64,000 nucleotides of DNA from Slackia heliotrinireducens DSM 20476. GTDB taxonomy: Bacteria; Actinomycetota; Coriobacteriia; Coriobacteriales; Eggerthellaceae. The notes under the pieces are model-generated. The model made no database searches, was not told the DNA's origin, and saw only the letters and a list, made by a program, of their open reading frames with translations. A program made the position numbers and the translations under genes. Shown here piece by piece: positions 25,988 to 35,154 of this stretch (position 1 is the first letter of the stretch; each line of letters opens with the position of its first letter). Where the stretch lies: assembly GCF_000023885.1 (NCBI RefSeq), contig NC_013165.1, positions 620,001 to 684,000 on the forward strand, given 5' to 3'.

Positions 25988-27526
25988 CTACATGTCGCGA
26001 TAGCGGTCAACCAGAGCCATCAGGTCGTCTTTGCTGTGAACGTCCAGCTTGCCGTATAGGTTGCGCGTGTGGGTGCGCACGGTGTTCCAGCTGATGCCCA
26101 TCTCGTCGGCCACCTTCGAGGATCCGTAGCCCATGGCCAGGTAGCGCAGCACGTCCTTCTCGCGGCGGGACAGCTTGAACTCGTCGGCGATGAAATCGAT
26201 GGCGATGTTGAACTTGCCGCGGTGCGTTTCGATGGCGACGGAGGAATCGATGCGCTTCTTCAGCAGGTCGGACAGGGGAGTCTGACCCTCGACGCGCTCC
26301 TCGTAGAGCTGCTTGAACTCTTTCTCGGAGAAGATCATGAAAGCGGCGAACAGGGTGAGGAACGAAAGCCCGACGAAAATGCCCTGCGTGACCATGGAGC
26401 TCGAAATCATAGGCAGCAGATAGGCGCCCACTGCCCAGCCTGCAGCGCTAAACGCCTGGTAGAAGCCGACTCCGATGCCAACGACGATCATGGCGGAAAT
26501 CCTCCGTTGATACACGACGAAGAACAGCAGGCAGCAATACACGAAGTCGAAGATGCGCATGCTGAACGGCACCGTTTGGTAGAAGGCGTGGTTGTTGATG
26601 CCAACTACGGGCGCAAGTGCGACAAAGAACCCGGCAACCACCATGACCATGGTGAAGATGCGGCCGAAGTTGACGTTTTCCGTATCGGATCCAACTGCCA
26701 GCAGCACGAAGGACGCAGCCGCCGGCACCTGGAACAGCAGCACGAAAGACGACAGAAGCACGGTGTTGTACAGGGCAACCAACGTGCTGGCCCAGCCTTG
26801 CACCACTGCAGCGGCAAAGGCAAGAATGGAAACAGATGCGACCAGCTTCCACAACGGTTTGGGGAAATGCTCGAAATCGAAAGACGGCTGCCGGGTAGTT
26901 TCGGAAACGGGCGCATACATGCTGATGGACACGAACAGTCCCGAAAGCAGCGGCAGCAGAATGAGCATTGCGGTGCCTAAGACCTGCGGGCCGTCGTCGA
27001 AAAGCCTCCATTGAGGAAATCCCAGCGCAACGAAATACGTTCCCACGCAGATGAAATAGGTGAACGCCATCTGCAGAATGGCGTTGCGGGGCAGAAGCCG
27101 GCCGAAGGACTTTCCACATTCGACCAGGATGGGTGCAAACCCCATGCCCGTCATAACGCATCCAGCGATAAAAACGGCGCTCCATGTGTCTGCGCCGACC
27201 GCGCGTTGCAGGAAATACGGTCCGGCAAGAATAATCAGCAGGCAGCCGATCGACGAAAATGCACCGCTGAGCAACGGGGTGGACTGCCTGTCAGCTAGGC
27301 CTGAAAGGCGCTTCGCGTTGAAGCCGATAAAGATGAGCGCAACGGCCAGGGCGATGGTTGTTTCGGTGTACATGCGCGTTACGGCTGTAGAGCTGTAGTC
27401 GGGCGTGGAAATCCAAACCATACCGTCGAAGACCATGCGCGACCAAGCGAGCCAGAAACCGAATGCGATGGCCGCCATGCTTGGGCATGAGGCTGCCAAT
27501 TGCGTGACAATGCGGGTCTTAGGCAT
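25988..27526 (-). CDS. LuxR-type transcription regulator with N-terminal 12-TM domain
   Basis: A 512-residue protein. Residues about 10-400 form some twelve hydrophobic segments in an MFS-like layout. Residues about 445-505 are a LuxR/NarL helix-turn-helix: LSRREKDVLRYLAMGYGSSKVADEMGISWNTVRTHTRNLYGKLDVHS. It should sense a signal in or at the membrane and bind DNA from there. This architecture is characteristic of Eggerthellaceae, where copies sit beside molybdenum reductases. It is divergent from such an operon here. The ATG at 27526 has GGGAGGGG upstream. Confidence 0.88.
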   Translation of the reverse strand: MPKTRIVTQLAASCPSMAAIAFGFWLAWSRMVFDGMVWISTPDYSSTAVTRMYTETTIALAVALIFIGFNAKRLSGLADRQSTPLLSGAFSSIGCLLIILAGPYFLQRAVGADTWSAVFIAGCVMTGMGFAPILVECGKSFGRLLPRNAILQMAFTYFICVGTYFVALGFPQWRLFDDGPQVLGTAMLILLPLLSGLFVSISMYAPVSETTRQPSFDFEHFPKPLWKLVASVSILAFAAAVVQGWASTLVALYNTVLLSSFVLLFQVPAAASFVLLAVGSDTENVNFGRIFTMVMVVAGFFVALAPVVGINNHAFYQTVPFSMRIFDFVYCCLLFFVVYQRRISAMIVVGIGVGFYQAFSAAGWAVGAYLLPMISSSMVTQGIFVGLSFLTLFAAFMIFSEKEFKQLYEERVEGQTPLSDLLKKRIDSSVAIETHRGKFNIAIDFIADEFKLSRREKDVLRYLAMGYGSSKVADEMGISWNTVRTHTRNLYGKLDVHSKDDLMALVDRYRDM

Positions 27527-27893
27527 GTGCAATCCCCTCCCTTTGCGTCATGCCTTATTGATAGGCTGCAGTGCAGTATACCGCAATCTTTGGGTGGGGA
27601 AACGGAAACAGGGTATGAGGCGGGAAACTTTAATCAATCGGTTGAACTGGAAAAACGTGTTGGGTGAGATTTTTCACCCATACGTGCGTGAGGTTCGAAC
27701 CTCTGTTTTTCGCCCTTTTGCTGCAGGATGGCGGTTTCCAACCGACGGATGAAAGCATAGGGTGTATTCGGAATCAACTGCAAACGCAAGGTTGCAGAAC
27801 CGTTCCGGCAATCAGGGGGATAGCCGGGCGGCGGATGCGGGTTGAGCTGGCTCCTCGCATCGTTTTCAAGCACCTTGCACAGGAGGGGGATGT
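27527..27893. promoter_or_regulatory. Divergent control region with a TGGGTGA inverted repeat
   Basis: A 367-base region separates the LuxR-type gene from the molybdoenzyme operon. TGGGTGA, 6 bases GATTTT, then TCACCCA (27661-27680) is a perfect 7-bp inverted repeat that could be an operator for the neighbouring regulator. No promoter hexamers are convincing and no other gene is seen. Confidence 0.45.
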
Positions 27894-28667
27894 ATGGCAG
27901 AGGATTTTGAGCGCCTGATGCGCACCAACGAGCAGTTGGCGGCAGAAAGGAAGGCGCAGGACAACGGATTCGCCGATCTGGCTGAAAACGACGAGGCGAA
28001 ACTGGAAGAGCGCGAAACCCTGGAAGAAACCGCGGAGCTGTCCTTCGAGGAGAAGCTCGTCATCCTGAACCGCGCCGTCACGCGCCAGCCGCTGAACCGC
28101 GAGCTCATGCTCAGGATCCTGTCGTTCTGTACGGAAGAGAAGAAACTCAACGACGTCGAGAATCACGTCATGTCGTTCCCCGAGTATTCCCGTGCCACCG
28201 AAAACCCGGTTTACATGACCAAGGTGCTGGTCCGTTGCGACGGTCTTGAGGAGATCGAGCGCACGGCGGAGGGCAAGCGGGTGCTTCCCGAAGACAAGGA
28301 AGGCCTGACCGAGGACGAAATCGACGACCTTGTTGCAACCACCAATTTCATCACCACCGAAGTGGGAGCCCAGGTTGTAGCCGACCACAGCCCCGCTGCG
28401 CGACTGGCCGCGCTTCTGGAAACCAGTCCCGAGCGCGCCGAAACCTTCCAAGAGATGCTGGAATTCGTGGCGGAAAAGCCCCGCACCTACGGCGAGGTCA
28501 CCGATCTTCTGAAGGGCCGTCCCGTTCTGCAAACCATCATCAACGGGCGTACGGAAACCGTGCAGCCCAGCGTATTCATCGACAAGCTGGAACGCGCCGG
28601 CGTTCTTGTTTGGGATAACGGTTGGAAACTTACAAAGGAGGGGGAAGCGTTTTTAGCCAATAAGTAG
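27894..28667 (+). CDS. Hypothetical protein, first gene of the molybdoenzyme operon
   Basis: A 257-residue soluble protein I cannot assign to a known function. The N-terminal ~60 residues are acidic, charged and probably helical (EAKLEERETLEETAEL). The middle has SFEEKLVILNRAVTRQPLNRELMLRIL. The C-terminal ~80 residues (TYGEVTDLLKGRPVLQT ... FIDKLERAGVLVWDNGWKLTKEG) look like a winged helix with its beta wing. There is no signal peptide, and no cysteine cluster is visible. Its position directly before the catalytic subunit suggests an accessory or regulatory role in that operon. GGAGGGGG precedes the ATG. Confidence 0.6.
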   Translation: MAEDFERLMRTNEQLAAERKAQDNGFADLAENDEAKLEERETLEETAELSFEEKLVILNRAVTRQPLNRELMLRILSFCTEEKKLNDVENHVMSFPEYSRATENPVYMTKVLVRCDGLEEIERTAEGKRVLPEDKEGLTEDEIDDLVATTNFITTEVGAQVVADHSPAARLAALLETSPERAETFQEMLEFVAEKPRTYGEVTDLLKGRPVLQTIINGRTETVQPSVFIDKLERAGVLVWDNGWKLTKEGEAFLANK

Positions 28668-28723
28668 GAGGAGGAACCTCCCGCAAAGGGAGGACAGACG
28701 AGAAGAAAGGAAAGAGGGGGAAG

Positions 28724-31663
28724 ATGACAAAATCTAATCTGACTCGTCGAAGCTTCATCAAAGCGGCAGGCTTTACGGCGGCTGCTTCGGCCATCGGCGC
28801 GTCGCTGGCCGGCTGTATGCAGTCCGATGGCGGTTCCGCCGAAGGCGAAGGCTCTGCCGACGGCAACGTAAAGTCCTCTGAGGGCGTTACGTTCTCGACG
28901 CACATCGACTACGACACGAAGCTGCGCACCTCGTGCCATGGTTGCATCCAGATGTGCCCGGCCATCGCCTACCTGAAGGACGGCGTGGTCGTCAAGCTCG
29001 AGGGTGACCCCGAGGCGCCCGTGAGCCGCGGCTCCCTGTGCATCAAGGGCCTCAACCAGGTCCACACTATGTACAGCCCGCGCCGCGTCCTGCATCCGCT
29101 GCGCCACATCGAGCGCGGCACCAACAAATGGGAGCAGATCAGCTGGGACGAGGCCATCGACGAGGCCGCCCAGCACATCGCTGATGCCATCAACGAGTAC
29201 GGCCCGTATTCGTTCTTCGCAAGCGTCGGCGGCGGCGGCTCCTATTCGTTCATGGAGGCCATGACCCTGCCTATGGCTCTGGGTTCGCCCACCGTGTTCG
29301 AGCCGGGCTGCGCGCAGTGCTACCTGCCCCGTTGGGCTCTCTCCAAGCTGTTCTACGGCGGCGACGACCAGTCCATCGCCGACAACGCAGTTCAGGAGAT
29401 CTTCCGTCCTGGCGACGACAACAAGGCCGAAGTGGTCGTGATCTGGGGCGCCCAGCCGTCCGTTTCCGAAACCGCTGAATCCGGCCGCGGCATGGCCGAG
29501 CTCCGCGCTGCGGGCGTCAAGACCATCGTCGTCGACCCGAACTTCAGCCCTGACGCGGTTCACGCCGACATCTGGCTGCCCATCCGTCCGGCAACCGACA
29601 CTAAACTCATCCTGTGCTGGTTCAACTACATCTTCGAGAACAAGCTGTACAACGAGCAGTTCACGAAGTACTGGACCAACCTGCCGTTCCTGATCGACCC
29701 GGACACCAAGCTGCCCGTCAAGGCTCAGGAGCTGTTCCCGGACTTCGAGCAGACCACGCCCGAGCACACGCCGGCTTATGTCTGCTACGACCTGAAGACC
29801 AACGCTGTTGCTCCCTTCGAGTACAGCGCTCCTGCCGACAGCGCCGTCGACCCCGAGATCTTCTGGGAAGGCGAGTTCAACGGCAAGACCTACAAGACCG
29901 CCGGCCAGATTTACGCCGAAGAGGCTGCTCCTTGGACGCTTGAGAAGACCGCCGAGGATTGCTGGCTTGAGGCCGACAAGATCGAAGCTGCCATCCGCAT
30001 GTACACCCATGCCGACGACGGCGGCCCGATTGACCATGTTGCCGGCATCGCCAACGGCGTTGCTTCCGACATGACCGAGTCCGCCAGCCAGGTGCCTATC
30101 GGCCTGATGGGCCTCGACTCCATCATGGGCTACATCAACAGGCCCGGCGCCACCATGACCCAGAAGGGCGGCGGCTACTTCACCGACGCGACGGGCACCC
30201 AGTCGCTCAAGCGTCAGTACACCTTCAACAACGGCTTCGGCGGCATGTTCAGCGCCATGTACGGCATCGGCGCCGTCATCGGCCTGTCGGATGAGCAGAA
30301 CGAAGCCTGGGCACGCGGCGAAGAGACCCCGGCCGGCGTCGCCGACGTCAGCCAGCAGGAGCTCGCCAACCAGCTGCTCCTCGACCGTATCGGCATGAAG
30401 GACCACAAGGGCCTGTATGCTTGGTGCCACAGCCACATCCCCAGCGTCCGCGAAGCCATCGCAACCGGCGAGCCCTTCAAGCCTCGCGTCTGGTTCGACA
30501 TGTCCGGCAACAAGCTGGCCATGCTCGGCAACGCCAAGAGCTGGTATGAGGTCTTCCCCGAGGTCGACTACATCATCACCCAGTACCCGAACATCACGTC
30601 GTTCCAGTTCGAAGCTGCCGACCTCATGTTCCCGCTGCGTGAGTGGCTGGAAGAGCCCATGGTCAACATGACCCAGCTCGACACCCAGTGGCTGCAGAAC
30701 GAATGCACCCACATCGGCGAGACCGTATCCCACAGCATCCCCGCCGCTCAGGTTCTGGCGAAGGTCGCCGAGAAGCTCGGCGGAGACCTGCCTGGCTTGA
30801 AGCCCGGCTATCTGGGCAACCCCACCGAGCAGGCGAACAAGGATTCCGTCGCCGCCACGCTGGGCGCTCCCAGCTGGGATGAACTGATCGCCAACACCGA
30901 CCAGTACGTGCCGCACATCACCGAGGGCTACTTCAACTACAACCAGCACGAAGTCCTCGCCGAGGATGACGACAACCTGCCCATCGGCTTCGCCACTGAG
31001 TCCCGTAAGATCGAGACCTACTGCCAGATTCTGCTGCGCACGGCCCGCACCGGCTATCCGTACTGCTACCCCAAGCCGCAGGAAGCCTGCGACGACTACA
31101 GCCCGATCTGCGTGCCCATCGAACCCTGCGAGAGCCCCTATTCCGAGGCCGAGCAGCAAATCGCCGACCGCGAAGAGTACCCGTTCGTGCTCACCAGCGG
31201 CCGTGTTCCGTACTTCCATCACGGCACCATGCGCCATGCCGCGTACAGCCGCGAGCTGTTCCCCTGCGCCGAGATCCGCATCAACCCGGCCAGCGCTGCC
31301 GAGCTGGGCATCGAACATATGGACTGGGTCAAGGTCACGAGCCGCCGCGGCGAGATCCATGCCCGCGCATGGCTCACCGAGGCCATCAATCCGCATACCG
31401 TTTGGATGGAGCGCTTCTGGAACCCCGAGGCATTCGACGAGTCCCAGGCCAATCCGGACGGTGGCTGGCGCCAGATGAACGTCAACGTGCTCACCAAGAA
31501 CACGGCGCCGTTCAACGAGGTGTTCGGTTCTTACACCAACCGCGGCTTCACCGTTAAGATCGAGAAGTCTGAGAAGCCCGAGAACGTGTGGGTCGAACCC
31601 GAGGAGTTCCAGCCGTTCATGCCCACCCTGCAAGGCGAAGCTAGGACGGAGGATGTATTCTAA
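28724..31663 (+). CDS. Tat-exported molybdopterin-dependent oxidoreductase, catalytic subunit
   Basis: A 979-residue DMSO-reductase-family enzyme. The twin-arginine signal TRRSFIKAAGF is at residues 7-17, with a possible lipobox (SLAGC). A 4Fe-4S site follows, CHGCIQMCPAIAYLKDG then GSLCIKG. The molybdenum domain (about 90-800) has EPGCAQCYLPR at the usual place of the protein Mo ligand, with a cysteine as likely ligand. The C-terminal bis-MGD lid has VLTSGRVPYFHHGTMRHA. Close family members in Eggerthellaceae include dehydroxylases and other respiratory reductases. The substrate cannot be read. It is followed by an Fe-S subunit, a TorD-like chaperone and a membrane haem protein, so it is probably quinol-linked on the outer face. 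Confidence 0.85.
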   Translation: MTKSNLTRRSFIKAAGFTAAASAIGASLAGCMQSDGGSAEGEGSADGNVKSSEGVTFSTHIDYDTKLRTSCHGCIQMCPAIAYLKDGVVVKLEGDPEAPVSRGSLCIKGLNQVHTMYSPRRVLHPLRHIERGTNKWEQISWDEAIDEAAQHIADAINEYGPYSFFASVGGGGSYSFMEAMTLPMALGSPTVFEPGCAQCYLPRWALSKLFYGGDDQSIADNAVQEIFRPGDDNKAEVVVIWGAQPSVSETAESGRGMAELRAAGVKTIVVDPNFSPDAVHADIWLPIRPATDTKLILCWFNYIFENKLYNEQFTKYWTNLPFLIDPDTKLPVKAQELFPDFEQTTPEHTPAYVCYDLKTNAVAPFEYSAPADSAVDPEIFWEGEFNGKTYKTAGQIYAEEAAPWTLEKTAEDCWLEADKIEAAIRMYTHADDGGPIDHVAGIANGVASDMTESASQVPIGLMGLDSIMGYINRPGATMTQKGGGYFTDATGTQSLKRQYTFNNGFGGMFSAMYGIGAVIGLSDEQNEAWARGEETPAGVADVSQQELANQLLLDRIGMKDHKGLYAWCHSHIPSVREAIATGEPFKPRVWFDMSGNKLAMLGNAKSWYEVFPEVDYIITQYPNITSFQFEAADLMFPLREWLEEPMVNMTQLDTQWLQNECTHIGETVSHSIPAAQVLAKVAEKLGGDLPGLKPGYLGNPTEQANKDSVAATLGAPSWDELIANTDQYVPHITEGYFNYNQHEVLAEDDDNLPIGFATESRKIETYCQILLRTARTGYPYCYPKPQEACDDYSPICVPIEPCESPYSEAEQQIADREEYPFVLTSGRVPYFHHGTMRHAAYSRELFPCAEIRINPASAAELGIEHMDWVKVTSRRGEIHARAWLTEAINPHTVWMERFWNPEAFDESQANPDGGWRQMNVNVLTKNTAPFNEVFGSYTNRGFTVKIEKSEKPENVWVEPEEFQPFMPTLQGEARTEDVF

Positions 31664-32289
31664 TGAAGAATTGTCTCGTTATCGATCTCGAGCGCTGCAC
31701 CGGTTGCGACACCTGCGTAGCAGCGTGCAAGCATTGGCACAACATCGACCTTGGCGTGTATCGCAACCGCGTTTCCGCCATCGGCCCGATGGGAACCTAT
31801 CCTAACGTAAGCATGTACTGGCTGCCCATGCAGTGCCAGCAGTGCGAGAATCCCGGCTGCATCGCCGTCTGCCCGACGGGCGCCAGCTATCGCGACGAGG
31901 AAACCGGCGTTGTTCTGATCAACGAAGAAGAATGCATCGGTTGCCAGAGCTGCATGACCGGCTGCCCCTACGGCGTGCGTTGGTACAACGCCAACACCAA
32001 CAAGGTCGACAAGTGCACCCTGTGCTTCGAAGACCACATCGCCGAGCCGGATGCTCCTTGGGAACCCGCATGCGTGCATAACTGCTGCACCGGCGCCCGT
32101 ATCTTCGGCGACCTGGACGACCCCGAGAGCCCCGCAGCCAAGGCTGTCGCCGCTGCCGGCGAGGAGAACTGCCACAAGCTTGACGACATCGACGGTGTCG
32201 GCCCCTCGAGCGTGTACATTCTGAGCCGTACGGCCGAATGGCAGCCCTGGAGCGATCCTTCCATCGAAGTCAGGCGTTACGAGAAGTAG
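31663..32289 (+). CDS. 4Fe-4S electron-transfer subunit (DmsB/NrfC type)
   Basis: A 208-residue protein with four 4Fe-4S cluster motifs: CTGCDTCVAACKHWH at the start, CQQCENPGCIAVCPTGA, CIGCQSCMTGCPYGV, and a last set CTLCFEDH followed by CVHNCCTGAR. It would pass electrons between the membrane haem protein and the molybdenum subunit. It has no signal peptide and should be exported as a complex by the Tat signal of the partner. The start overlaps the last base of the catalytic gene's TAA stop (31663), so the two are tightly coupled. Confidence 0.92.
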   Translation: MKNCLVIDLERCTGCDTCVAACKHWHNIDLGVYRNRVSAIGPMGTYPNVSMYWLPMQCQQCENPGCIAVCPTGASYRDEETGVVLINEEECIGCQSCMTGCPYGVRWYNANTNKVDKCTLCFEDHIAEPDAPWEPACVHNCCTGARIFGDLDDPESPAAKAVAAAGEENCHKLDDIDGVGPSSVYILSRTAEWQPWSDPSIEVRRYEK

Positions 32290-32450
32290 CTTTCATGTCG
32301 GAACGGCCCGGGATCCCACTCCCTCCAGCCCGGGCCGTTCGGCAACCGTGAGCGAATTCGAATCCGACGCGGAGCATGCACACCTCCTCGCTCCGCGTCG
32401 GATGGTATGATTGAAAGCCTCCTATATATGTATGTATACGGAGGCCAAAT

Positions 32451-33203
32451 TTGACGAAAGACCCAGGGGAAGCAATGTCCGAGGAAATCAAGCAGGCTGA
32501 AGCCGAAACCAATGCGCCGTACGGAGAAATCATCGACGCATTGCGCGGACGCAACGCCTTTTACGATATGTTCGCGAACGTGTACTTCAAGCCGCTGACG
32601 GCCGAACAGGTCGAGAACTTCGCCAACACCGATTTTTCGGCGTACGAAGACATTAACGAGCAGTTCGCCGACGGCGTGAACGACATCCGCCGCTATCTGG
32701 CCAAACGCAATTCCGGTACCCGTCAGGAGCTGGCTGTCGATTACACTGGTGCATTCGGCAGCACGTCGTCGTGGAAGGGCCGCTATGCCGCGCCGTACGA
32801 ATCCGTCCACACCAGCGAAGAGGGGCTCATGTACCAGGGCGCCTACCACGAGGTGTTCCAGCTGTACAAGCAACATCATGTGGTGCGCGCAGAAGGGTAC
32901 GACTACCCGCATGACCACCTGTCGTTCATGTGCGAGTTCCAGGTGATTCTGGCCGAACGGGCCATCGAGGCCATGGAGGCCGGCAATCCGGAAGAGGCGC
33001 TCAAGCAGATCAAAGCGTCCCAGGGATTCCTGGAGGACCACATCCTTTCGTGGTTCGACGATTTGGCCGACTTGGCCGTGAACCTGCTGCACACGCGTTT
33101 TTACCGTGGCATCCTGAAGATTTCGAAGGGCTTCTTCCTATTCGATCAGCAACTGCTCGCCGACATCGCGGAGGTGCTTGAGGAGCAGGTCCAGGAGGCG
33201 TAA
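32451..33203 (+). CDS. TorD/DmsD family Tat-enzyme chaperone
   Basis: A 250-residue all-helical cytosolic protein of the TorD family, which guards the Tat signal and helps cofactor insertion of molybdoenzymes. Family marks are PYESVHTSEEGLMYQ near residue 115, EGYDYPHDHLSFMCEFQVIL (the E-x-D-H element), and the following long helices. A TTG start at 32451 is chosen because CGGAGG lies 6 bases upstream. The first ATG at 32475 has poorer spacing. It starts 161 bases after the Fe-S gene, so a weak internal promoter is possible. Confidence 0.85.
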   Translation: MTKDPGEAMSEEIKQAEAETNAPYGEIIDALRGRNAFYDMFANVYFKPLTAEQVENFANTDFSAYEDINEQFADGVNDIRRYLAKRNSGTRQELAVDYTGAFGSTSSWKGRYAAPYESVHTSEEGLMYQGAYHEVFQLYKQHHVVRAEGYDYPHDHLSFMCEFQVILAERAIEAMEAGNPEEALKQIKASQGFLEDHILSWFDDLADLAVNLLHTRFYRGILKISKGFFLFDQQLLADIAEVLEEQVQEA

Positions 33204-33902
33204 ATGAACACCATCATCATTCTCGCCGTTACCATTGCGGCATGCTTTGCTCTTCGTAATCCCATCAAGAAGGCCCCCATGGCCTTCTATGTGCTGTCGG
33301 TTTTGGTTGTTGTGGCGTTTCTCATGCTCGACCAGCTGGGCGCATCCCGCGCTGTAAGGCTGGCGTTCTTCTGGACCATGCAGAAGTGTCTGGTGCCGCT
33401 GGCTTTGTTCATCGTGGTCATGTACATCGGCGTATTCTCACGCTCGTCCAAGGTGTCCCTGTGGCTGAGGCCCATTCGCGCCGAGCTGTCCATTATCGCG
33501 TGGATCCTGTCGCTGGGTCATGTGGTGCGCTACCTTCAATCGTATCTGAACCCCCTGTTCAGCGGTGTGTCCTTAAAGGTGAACATCATTCTGGGCATCA
33601 TCGTGGCCATCGTCCTGTTCATTCTGCTTATCCTGCTCGGCGTGACGTCCTTCAGGTTCGTCAAGAAGCGCATGTCCACCGACGCTTGGAAGAACCTGCA
33701 GAAGCTGGCCTATCCGTTCTTCGCGCTTACCTATGTGCATCTGCTGTTCCTGCTTATGCCCAGCGCAATGCACGGCGGCAAAGCCGCTACGTTCTCGGTA
33801 GCCTTGTACTCGGTGATCTTCATCGCGTACTTCATCCTGCGTCCGCTTCGCGCGATTCAGGACCGCAAAGCCGCATCGGAGCCGGCAGCTGTTGAGGGAT
33901 AA
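33204..33902 (+). CDS. Ferric-reductase-like transmembrane haem b protein
   Basis: A 232-residue membrane protein with about six hydrophobic helices and the layout of the ferric-reductase-like (MsrQ/YedZ) domain. The likely haem histidines are in LSLGHVVRYL and LTYVHLLFLL. WKNLQKLAYPFFAL is the family position that usually reads WxxLHRLxY, with Gln replacing one histidine here. It would take electrons from quinol for the upstream molybdoenzyme, in place of a DmsC or NrfD anchor. It starts directly after the chaperone stop with GGAGGCG as ribosome site. A terminator follows. Confidence 0.75.
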   Translation: MNTIIILAVTIAACFALRNPIKKAPMAFYVLSVLVVVAFLMLDQLGASRAVRLAFFWTMQKCLVPLALFIVVMYIGVFSRSSKVSLWLRPIRAELSIIAWILSLGHVVRYLQSYLNPLFSGVSLKVNIILGIIVAIVLFILLILLGVTSFRFVKKRMSTDAWKNLQKLAYPFFALTYVHLLFLLMPSAMHGGKAATFSVALYSVIFIAYFILRPLRAIQDRKAASEPAAVEG

Positions 33903-33937
33903 CCGCAGCATCGCATAATCACATTGTCTGTACAGCG

Positions 33938-33964
33938 AAGGGGCTTCGGCCCCTTCTTTTTTTG
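33938..33964 (+). terminator. Intrinsic terminator of the molybdoenzyme operon
   Basis: GAAGGGGC, loop TTCG, GCCCCTTC, then T7. It lies 36 bases past the stop. Confidence 0.92.
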
Positions 33965-34106
33965 CGCTGTCGGTTGTTGTGGCATGCGTGGACGGCGTCT
34001 GCGGTGCAAAACGCAAGGTAGGAGTGTACATACATAGAACGAAACACAAATAAACGGAATATAATATATCGTATAGTAAGACAGTAGGAAAAAGAATAGG
34101 TGTGTC

Positions 34107-34134
34107 TTGACATATAAAGAAGCGCTTTGATACT
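34107..34134 (+). promoter_or_regulatory. Promoter of the TetR-type gene
   Basis: A consensus -35 TTGACA at 34107-34112 and GATACT at 34129-34134 are spaced by 16 bases. They lie in an unusually AT-rich stretch, 65 bases before the TetR start. Confidence 0.55.
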
Positions 34135-34199
34135 TTGAATCCTGGGTGGAATACTGCAGCCTGCAAAAAATCAAGCACTACGCATTGCGAGGTGAAAGT

Positions 34200-34871
34200 A
34201 TGGGACAGGAAACTGACGAAATCGAAGAGCAAAAGAGGGTGCGCAAGCACGCGCCGTATGGGTCGAAAAGCCATGTGCGGTCGGATGCGAAGGCGTCCCG
34301 GCGCGAATCTATCGTAAGGGCAGCCCGCGAGTTGTATAACGAAAAAGGGCTCGAGCATACGAGCATCAAGGATATTGCGAATCGAGTCGGAGTTACCCGA
34401 TCGCTTTTCTATCATTATTTTCCGAACAAGCAGAGCGTTACGGCTGCGGTTTTCGACATGTACACCGACGAGCTGACAGAAGACGCCCGAATCAGATACG
34501 AGTCCCTGGAGGTTATCGATCTTGAGCGTCTGGGGGCATCGGCGGTCACCAACATCCGCAACCGCATCGAGAACCCCAGTTCGCTTCGAAGGGCCCTTTA
34601 CAGCAACGAGGCGGCAGGGCTGTATATCGATCTGCTTGACCGCACGGCCGATAAGATGGCAACGCTCTTCGTAAACGAATTGCTCCCGCGGTGCGTCTAT
34701 CGCGGTGCGTCCTTCGAAGTGCCCGAAGACATTCATGAGCGAATTTACATGCTGTACGCCGGAACCGTTGGACTGATTCACGCGCAACGCGGTCTGTCAA
34801 ACCAAGCGCTTGTTTCCATCGGAGTGGGGGCGGTGCTGAGCACTAACCCATCCCTCCACGGATGCGGATAA
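34200..34871 (+). CDS. TetR/AcrR family transcription regulator
   Basis: A 223-residue repressor-type protein. After a charged ~35-residue lead (RKHAPYGSKSHVRSDAK), the helix-turn-helix runs RESIVRAARELYNEKGLEHTSIKDIANRVGVTRSLFYHYFPNKQSVTAAV, the classic TetR pattern. The C-terminal ligand and dimer region is unlike any group I can name. It sits between the respiratory and pilus blocks, pointing toward the pilus genes, and could control either or itself. ATG 34200 follows GAGGTGAAAGT. Confidence 0.85.
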   Translation: MGQETDEIEEQKRVRKHAPYGSKSHVRSDAKASRRESIVRAARELYNEKGLEHTSIKDIANRVGVTRSLFYHYFPNKQSVTAAVFDMYTDELTEDARIRYESLEVIDLERLGASAVTNIRNRIENPSSLRRALYSNEAAGLYIDLLDRTADKMATLFVNELLPRCVYRGASFEVPEDIHERIYMLYAGTVGLIHAQRGLSNQALVSIGVGAVLSTNPSLHGCG

Positions 34872-35154
34872 AACCCTTCGGCACGACTTTGCATGGCCCA
34901 AGACGAGCATTGAGGGCGCGATTTTACAAAACGGGCTAAAAGTTCGTCTTGCGGTCCATGCGGTTCGGAACAAGAAGGCTGGATGTGCCAACGGAGGGGC
35001 AAAAAAACGGTGCGCAATATTAAGAATTTATAAGAAATGATGATTGTTAAACCAAAGTATTTGCATTGGTTGACGCATCGGCCTTTTTACACACTTGTTG
35101 CGAAAAACCCCATTTGAAAAAATGAATTAGATGTAACAATATACGGAGCAGTAG
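34872..35154. other. AT-rich spacer before the pilus locus
   Basis: This 283-base gene-free stretch is clearly richer in A+T than the flanking genes from about 35020 on. It must hold the promoter of the first pilus gene. A TTGACG word occurs at 35070-35075, but no partner -10 is convincing at normal spacing. No repeat or RNA was recognised. Confidence 0.4.

Noticed and set aside
28487-31633. A 1048-codon open frame antisense to the molybdoenzyme gene
   Set aside because: It arises from GC-rich codon bias opposite a well-supported gene; it has no family features and no ribosome site.
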